NCBI GenBank assembly: GCA_032164295.1
Contig: JAJHTX010000003.1
Location: 2,418,001 to 2,482,000 of the forward strand
DNA length: 64,000 nt
From: Inonotus obliquus
Lineage: Eukaryota > Basidiomycota > Agaricomycetes > Hymenochaetales > Hymenochaetaceae
Direction of reading: 5' to 3'
In this document: in pieces, positions 58,267-64,000 of the stretch
How positions within the stretch are numbered: position 1 is the first letter of the stretch
Layout of the letters: each line of letters starts with the position of its first letter
The notes under the pieces: model-generated
The model's database searches: none
The model's input: the letters and a program-made list of their open reading frames with translations, nothing else
What the model was told of the DNA's origin: nothing
Made by a program: the position numbers and the translations under genes

Positions 58267-60624
58267 TTAGTATGCGCAATACGCAACACAGAGTAAAGGA
58301 AACCCTGCGTAGAGGCCAATCCAAAAGACGATGTTACCGAGAACTTTGTTACGTTTGATTGCAGGAATTCGGCCGACGGCGATTAGTGGAATCTGGATGA
58401 GCTGTCGAGTCGTTTCGGATGATTAATCTGCTATATGAGGTAGAAGTGGGAGGAGAGGACTCACCTGTAACATGAAGAGATACATCCTAAAAAGCGAGAA
58501 TATTAAACTTCATCAGAATATATCGCAGTTTCAAGATAATACGAACCGAATCTTCTTCGTAACAACAACCATAACAAGTTCATGCAAACATGCAGAGATT
58601 AAGAATGTCACGAGCATCGCTGAACCTTTTCTTAGGTTCAAGCCTGTGATGGAAGAAGCATAGACGTGTCGTAATAGGAAGACATGTACGGGCTTGTTCC
58701 ATTTTCGAGCGAACTCGTCCCAAGACGTCGAGTTCCACCTAAAGTGGTAATGAGTGGAAAGGGGCTGGGATTGAGAATATTGAGGCGTACTAAAATGCGG
58801 GATGAGTGAGAAGTTTTGGTTGACATGTTTAGGGGATTACTCACCCAATCTTCGTAGAACTGCCTATCCGCGAATCTATGCAACAGAACATCAGAGATAC
58901 GAAGCAGCACAGGTGGAGGACAATGTTTACCGGGTGAGCTCAGCGAATCCGTTGCAGATGCACTCTATGGAACGTCAGCAAAGAACTCTAGAAAAGCTAT
59001 TGAAACGAGCATACCGAAAATAATATAGAAGAGCAAGAGATAAGCAACCATGAACGGTAACGCCAGATCCAGTAGGCCTCGGAAGAGTGATCGATCTCTG
59101 AGGGTGGGCACGATGGGAAGGATAAAGTTCTCCGTGATCGTGTAAAGCAACGCAAATGTGCCAAATGTCGCGACAGTCTTTTCAAAAACATACAGCGGAC
59201 GAATCCTATTGCGCATAACATTGGATCAATATCCAAACCTACAGGAGAGTCACTCCGACTTACCTGTCAGTTCTTGGGTACTCCAATTCATACACCAACG
59301 TCGGAATCAACATGTAATCCGCAAAGTAACCCCAACCGACAGTCTCCGGCCACCGTAATTTATTCGGCCCATGGCTAGACAGCTCAGCGTCCATATCCGC
59401 AAGCTTCTCAGCAAGCGCCGCAACGTCCTCACTGGGGTGATGCACGAGAATCGAGTAATCCTTCATAGGATTGTTCGAAATAGATCGTCGAATAGTATAC
59501 CTCAACTCATCGTGATTGCCACTATTCGAAGAGCGTGTTCGCTCTTGCGGAACGGCCAAGAGCTTCTTGCGCAAAGCGATTGCGACGTCCCCGTCGATAT
59601 AGCTCCGCTGCGTCCCATCGGCCATTGGCGTAATACTGGGTGAAATACGAACTTCTTCTGGAGTCATACCAGAAGTATATTGTTCATTCTCTGCGCAAGC
59701 GGCCATTGCTTCGGCTATTGCAACCTCCCACCCACCAATTTGAGAAGTTGCAGAACGGAGTTTGTCCATGGTACGGTCGAAGCTGCGATGCACCTTTTGT
59801 AGATGACCGTTCGTGCTCATGTAAGAGTGCATTTTCATGATCATCACGATTGTGTGGAGAGTGAAGTACCCAGATTGCACCCAAGGCCATCGCCTGATAT
59901 CAAGCACACTGATTAGTGCTCCAGAGAATAGACTAAGAGAATTACATGCCTTTTAAACGTCCAAGAGACGGCAATTACTATCACACAAGTTTGATACAAG
60001 TGTTGAATGACAAGGCCCCACGGTGCATAATTCAACCAACCCTTCTTGAGCGCGATAGCGTACGGGACGGCAAAGCCTGTGCTTAGCGCTAATACCCCAT
60101 CTGAAAGCGCAAGCGCGAGAGCATGCCGTGAAAACATCTTTGCGAAGGCTAACTCGATAGGATAACCATTCTTCTCCATCGTCACGGCATAATTTTGCAC
60201 TACGAGAATGAACATTGAAATCCAGAACAGAGAAAAGAAACCCTAGATCCTATCTCAGTGGCATACCCTGGAGTAACTGAAAGGAACTTGTGAACGTACT
60301 CGAAATTCATGAGGGACACGAGAGTCTTGGGGATCAAATGTGCTATTTCGTGGTACGAAGCTTATAATCGCGCGAGATTTCTTATTGTTGCTAGTTTTGA
60401 ACGGTCTCGAGACGTATAACGTTCCATCATTTGTTGAGAATCCTCCACTGCGCGTTCGTTGTAGAGCAGGGCCTTCAACGTTTAACGGGATACTTTCCGA
60501 AGTTTCTGCTTGAAGTGTAGGTCCACTAATTGCCAGACGTCGCAGACACAATCAATAATAGCTCCGGATTACATTTGTGAGAATGAACGTACTTGGATAA
60601 CTGTTCCCGTGCACCTGCAGACAT
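58267..60624 (-). CDS. ARE2: Sterol O-acyltransferase (ACAT/Are type, MBOAT family)
   Basis: An ER membrane enzyme that esterifies ergosterol with fatty acyl-CoA for storage in lipid droplets. ATG 60624-60622 opens MSAGAREQLSK; several introns follow. The N-terminal region is Ser/Thr-rich and cytosolic. Membrane segments start at FILVVQNYAVTM. The signature FYxDWWN occurs as RQFYEDW + WNSTSWDEF across an intron near 58840-58740, and the catalytic His lies in VTFLISACMHELVMV (about 58590). The protein ends GFPLLCVAYCAY before TAA 58267. A large loop (59400-59700) contains EEVRISPSITPMADGTQ. It is divergent from EMC5. Yeast has two paralogues and the symbol is by family only. Confidence 0.9.
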
Positions 60625-60854
60625 TGTATACAGTGCAGAAGCTCAGGAGGGGGTGATGATGGTTAGTGCTTAAGAAGAGTTTGAGCGTCCTATTGGGCTA
60701 CGCGTTGCGACTGGGGGGGCTGTGGACCAGTCCCCTATGCTATGCGGAGCGGAGACGCGTTTCGTCATCCGAATTTCCTTCCGGAGCGCGCATCATCCTT
60801 GTTCCTCTCCACCATCACGCACACGAGTCAACCAGACAACTCACAACTATCGAC
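60625..60854. promoter_or_regulatory. Divergent promoter region of sterol acyltransferase and EMC5 genes
   Basis: Only 230 bases separate the two ATGs, so the two ER-membrane-protein genes must share this DNA for transcription start. Shared control is an inference. Confidence 0.5.
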
Positions 60855-61403
60855 ATGCTTGGTCGAATACTGCTTACGCTCGCCATCGTCACTTTGCTAC
60901 ACAGTCAGTAAAGCCTTGTTCTTGTTCGTTCTAACCTGCCCGAGATGTGAAAAAGCTGACTGCATATCATTCACTCAGCTGCATTCTCCACTTATGAACG
61001 TTAGTCATTTCATTTTATCTACTGCCCTCATTCTATTCATTGCATTTCATGCAGATCTCTCGCACTTGAAGGCCTTAGGTAAACCCGAGGGGTCATTACC
61101 ACAGGACGTGCGTAGTCATCCGTCCTGACTGGCTGTGATTCCGTTGACCAAACCTGTATCGCTCAGATCGTCGTGGAGGCGATTGTTTCGCTTTTTCTCG
61201 GGATCCTCGGTGCATCTTTGAATGCACCTGAGTTGAAGGAGATTACATGGAGAAGTGAGATGCGGAAGAGGCGAGTGTTTTGTTCATCCTATTGAGAGAC
61301 GTTGGACTGAACGAGTCATGATCTCAGGAAAATTGATGACATGGACTCAAGGATGAGCTTCGCAAACTGGAATAATAGAGGGAACGAACTCTTCTCGTCA
61401 TAG
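60855..61403 (+). CDS. EMC5: ER membrane protein complex subunit 5 (EMC5/Mmgt family)
   Basis: Five exons (60855-60903, 60979-60999, 61055-61107, 61167-61270, 61328-61403) give exactly 100 residues. The first membrane helix is MLGRILLTLAIVTLLHS; the conserved loop is STYEHLSHLKALGKPEGSLP; the second helix is IVVEAIVSLFLGILGASLNA; and the C-terminal family motif is PELKEITW then RKIDDMDSRMSFANWNNRG. EMC5 is a core membrane subunit of the EMC insertase, which places tail-anchored and multipass proteins in the ER. Exon 2 is only 21 bases. Intron 4 has a GC donor (AAGAG|GCGAGT) and an AG acceptor. No GT donor nearby keeps the frame. Confidence 0.93.
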
Positions 61404-62106
61404 CGTCGCAGTAAGTTTAATCTAGTAAGGGCGGTTAGCATGTATCAAGTTTTGTCTGAATGCTATTGGAATTCATGCCGCCGCGGACTCCCTGTTCTTT
61501 TCAAGTTTGTCAAGTCTCCTCGAACTTCCCGGACGCAGGGAATTTGGTCAGTATGGCCTCTTAAGAGCTCCCACCATTATGAAAAGGCATCCCTCTTCGC
61601 TCCTGAACACGTTTCGAAGTGGGTTTAGAAAATGGTCAATGAACAGCAACTGCAGCACTGCGGAGGAAACCAGAGCGAAAGTGTTCTTGCCTATGAGTAA
61701 CTCTTATTCCGAGGTATCCCTGGAAAGCTCTCTTTTCTTTGCCTTGCGTGAACTGACCAGAGATCGAGTCAGAGTAGGATTAGCTTAGATGATCGATGCT
61801 CAATGCTTTACTGCTGTTGAAGACTGCATGGCAGGTGTTCTCGCGGACCGACATATAACCCATACCCGCTTTCACACTCTTTGGAGTTCTTAATCCTTAC
61901 TAAGGTTCGCGATTTACGTGTCCAAGTCGTAGCTACTCAAGACACGAGAAGCAGAAAGGAGCCCTAACGGTGTCTTGATTGATCTCTGGTTGTTCGTGGA
62001 AGGTGTGACCAAACCACGCACGCACGCCAAGGGCCAATCAAACCCGTGTCTGTCCAGAAAGCAAGGTATGAACCATAGACGGTATGTACAGCCAGTAACA
62101 AGAAAA
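61404..62106. other. Intergenic region between EMC5 and the RED-like gene
   Basis: Convergent 3' flanks of two genes. Plus-strand frames of 62-93 codons (61440-61788) show no domain and no splice support, so I leave them out. Confidence 0.5.
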
Positions 62107-63852
62107 TCACAATCCTTTACCACCTTTCTTCTCCGTATACGACTTGAGTTTCTGATATTCCCTATTAAGCTTTGCCTCCTTTGACACTTTCTTTTTCTCC
62201 CCTCCTGCACCACCACTACCTCCCAAACTGCTGCCACCATCAACTCCATCTCCACCACGTTTTTGCTTCAGTTTCTCTTTTCGGGATTTACGCTTCTGTT
62301 CTGCCTCGAGGGCGGAATCGGCTGCCAGGATGTCCCGGATGGAGGGTATAGACGAGGATGCTAGTGGGGCAAGGCGGGCTATAGGTTCTGGTTCGTATTT
62401 GTGTTCTGGGTATGAGTCTGCTTCGTCCTCGGGTTCGGCTGATCGAGGTGACGTATGCCTGGCGTCGTCCATTTCTGCATGTGCTGGACTTTTCTTTTCT
62501 TTGCCTTTGACATCTAGTTGAGGAGGATGTTTGTCTTCATCATCTTCTATCCATTTTCGTTTCGCTCGAGACTCGGGAGGTATGTCTTCTTCCTGAGACA
62601 CCTCGTCCTTCGGGGATTGAGCCGGTCTGTCGTCGTGTTGTATACGAGGGCTATCATCCCCACTCAAATCATCGTCGGCATCATCGTCGCCTAGGTTGAT
62701 ACCTTCATAGTCTCCGGCATCGGCGAAGATGTCGAAGTCTTCATTTAGAGGTTCTGGTTCCGTTTCTGGTTCCCGCTCTGGTTCTGGTTTTCGGTTCGAT
62801 ACTCGTACAGAATCAGAGTGCTGGTTCACGTCTTTTGTGATACTTGTCCCCACTTCCTTCGTTCCCTCATCTCTTGCGCGAGAAGCACTCTGACCCGCCT
62901 TGTCCTCTTCGACTTTCCGTTTTTTCTTCTTCTTCATAGCCTCCTTCCCTTCTTTAGCCTTGGAGCTCGAGCTACCAATTGGTTTAAACCCAATAGGTTT
63001 AAACTTCCCGTCTCGCTTCGCTTCATCAAGACTCTTATCTATACCTGGCCCTACAACCCCATTTGAGTCGCTTTTTGACCGTTTGCTTTTCAATTCTCGA
63101 ATAATGTCTTCCCTTGTCCGCTTCTGCGAGGAAGATTGTTCTACTGGAGGCGGAGAGCCTGAAGCCACACCCAGGAAAGCCTCCTCGAGTTCTTCATCGT
63201 CATGTGCAGAAGAACTTGCAGCTATCCGGGCTTTTGCCTGTTCGAGGAGTGCGAAATCGAGTCCTTTCACAAGGACTGTGTGCTCAGAGTCTCCACCGAG
63301 GTACTTTCGATGTTCTTCAACCTTAAATTAGAATAACACATGTTATAGACGTGCGCATTTTTTTCACAGAACACAGTGCGCTCACAATCTTCTTGTCTTC
63401 ATTTGCGTGTTGCTTTTCAAATGTCTCGAGGACAGATTCAACCTGAACAAACGCGTTAGATAATATTCACCAGGACACACAGTAACTTGCATACCTCTGC
63501 GAAGTCCCCTGCAGCACCGGCACGGCGTTCTGTAGCGCGATCGCGATAACCGGCACCCGTTTGCTTCTTGACTTTCCTTGGCTTGAAGGCAGGCTGAGAG
63601 GCACTCGTTGATTTACTAATTACCTAGTGAGCTCAGACTCTTGCTGTAACCCACCACAGAACGCAGAGACATACTTTTGGTCATCCTTTGCTTTGGGAGG
63701 CAACAATGATCCCCTCGTTGGCAGTTGGTGTTGTGTACCGTTATTTTTTGGAGTAGACAACAGCTTCCGGAAAGCGTCCTAAGCAGACAAACCAATACGG
63801 ATTCAGACGAATAGATTGACCGAGAATGTTGTCAAGGCCTCACCTGGTCCAT
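62107..63852 (-). CDS. RED/IK-like splicing factor (RED-like N-terminal domain)
   Basis: RED (IK, fission yeast Smu2/Saf family) is a spliceosomal B-complex protein working with Smu1 in the nucleus. ATG 63852-63850 encodes MDQ, then an intron and DAFRKLLSTPKNNGTQ. The RED N-terminal core is spread over exons: KKQTGAGYRDRATERRAG, EVESVLETFEKQHANEDKK and HRKYLGGDSEHTVLVKGLDF continuing ALLEQAKARI. The C-terminal exon (63270-62107) is acidic and basic low-complexity with KKKKKRKVEE and repeated PEPE-type stretches, ending REYQKLKSYTEKKGGKGL. Mammalian RED has RE/RD/ER repeats in place of this tail. The promoter lies between 63853 and the right edge. Confidence 0.85.
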
Positions 63853-64000
63853 GCTTTACGACGACAAAAGGATTTTGAGACTACGTTGTTTGTCAAGTAG
63901 GGAGTAGCGGATAAAATGACAAATAAAGGGAATTGTTTGTGCGCTGAGAGTGGAGGTGAAAGTCAAGTTCCGCATATCAGAGCAAATTAGCCGCGACTAG

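Overview
The window is nuclear DNA of a filamentous basidiomycete, most likely an Agaricomycete. The coding genes are broken by many short introns (about 50-70 bases, GT-AG with one GC-AG). The gene set is fungal: Shr3, Ecl1-type zinc protein, Vrg4-type GDP-mannose transporter, DASH Hsk3-like subunit. No mobile element, rRNA, tRNA or CRISPR array could be supported. Several exon structures were worked out base by base from splice sites and reading frame; others are given only as spans.

Left block (1-19 kb): a partial aminoglycoside-phosphotransferase-like kinase interrupted by an in-frame TGA; a five-exon Shr3 amino-acid-permease chaperone; a long SET-domain lysine methyltransferase; a stretch without clear genes; a trypsin-fold protease-like protein on the minus strand; a decayed fragment of the RNA polymerase II largest subunit (RPB1) that still carries introns; and an Ecl1-type zinc-binding protein.

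Middle (19-37 kb): an approximately 18 kb gene desert. It has no convincing gene on either strand but is rich in short tandem arrays of 6-15 bp units, including an 18-copy 7-bp array with a 21-bp higher-order period and a 24-bp inverted repeat.

Right block (38-64 kb): compact housekeeping genes. In order: SmB spliceosomal protein, nitronate monooxygenase, a tiny stand-alone biotinyl/lipoyl-domain protein, pyruvate carboxylase, Vrg4-like transporter, Hsk3-like DASH subunit, a large P-loop NTPase of a lineage-expanded fungal type, a dual-specificity phosphatase, a sterol O-acyltransferase, EMC5 and a RED-like splicing factor. The P-loop NTPase gene is flanked by two copies of a segment of about 1.6 kb in the same orientation. 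The left copy keeps an intact Hsk3-like gene and the right copy is decayed.

Functional links are limited, as expected in a eukaryote. SmB and RED both act in splicing. Shr3, EMC5, the acyltransferase and the GDP-mannose transporter all work in ER or Golgi membranes. The biotin-dependent pyruvate carboxylase lies beside a lone biotinyl-like domain protein. The most unusual items are that lone carrier-domain protein, the RPB1 relic, the duplicated segment around the NTPase gene, and the desert with its arrays.
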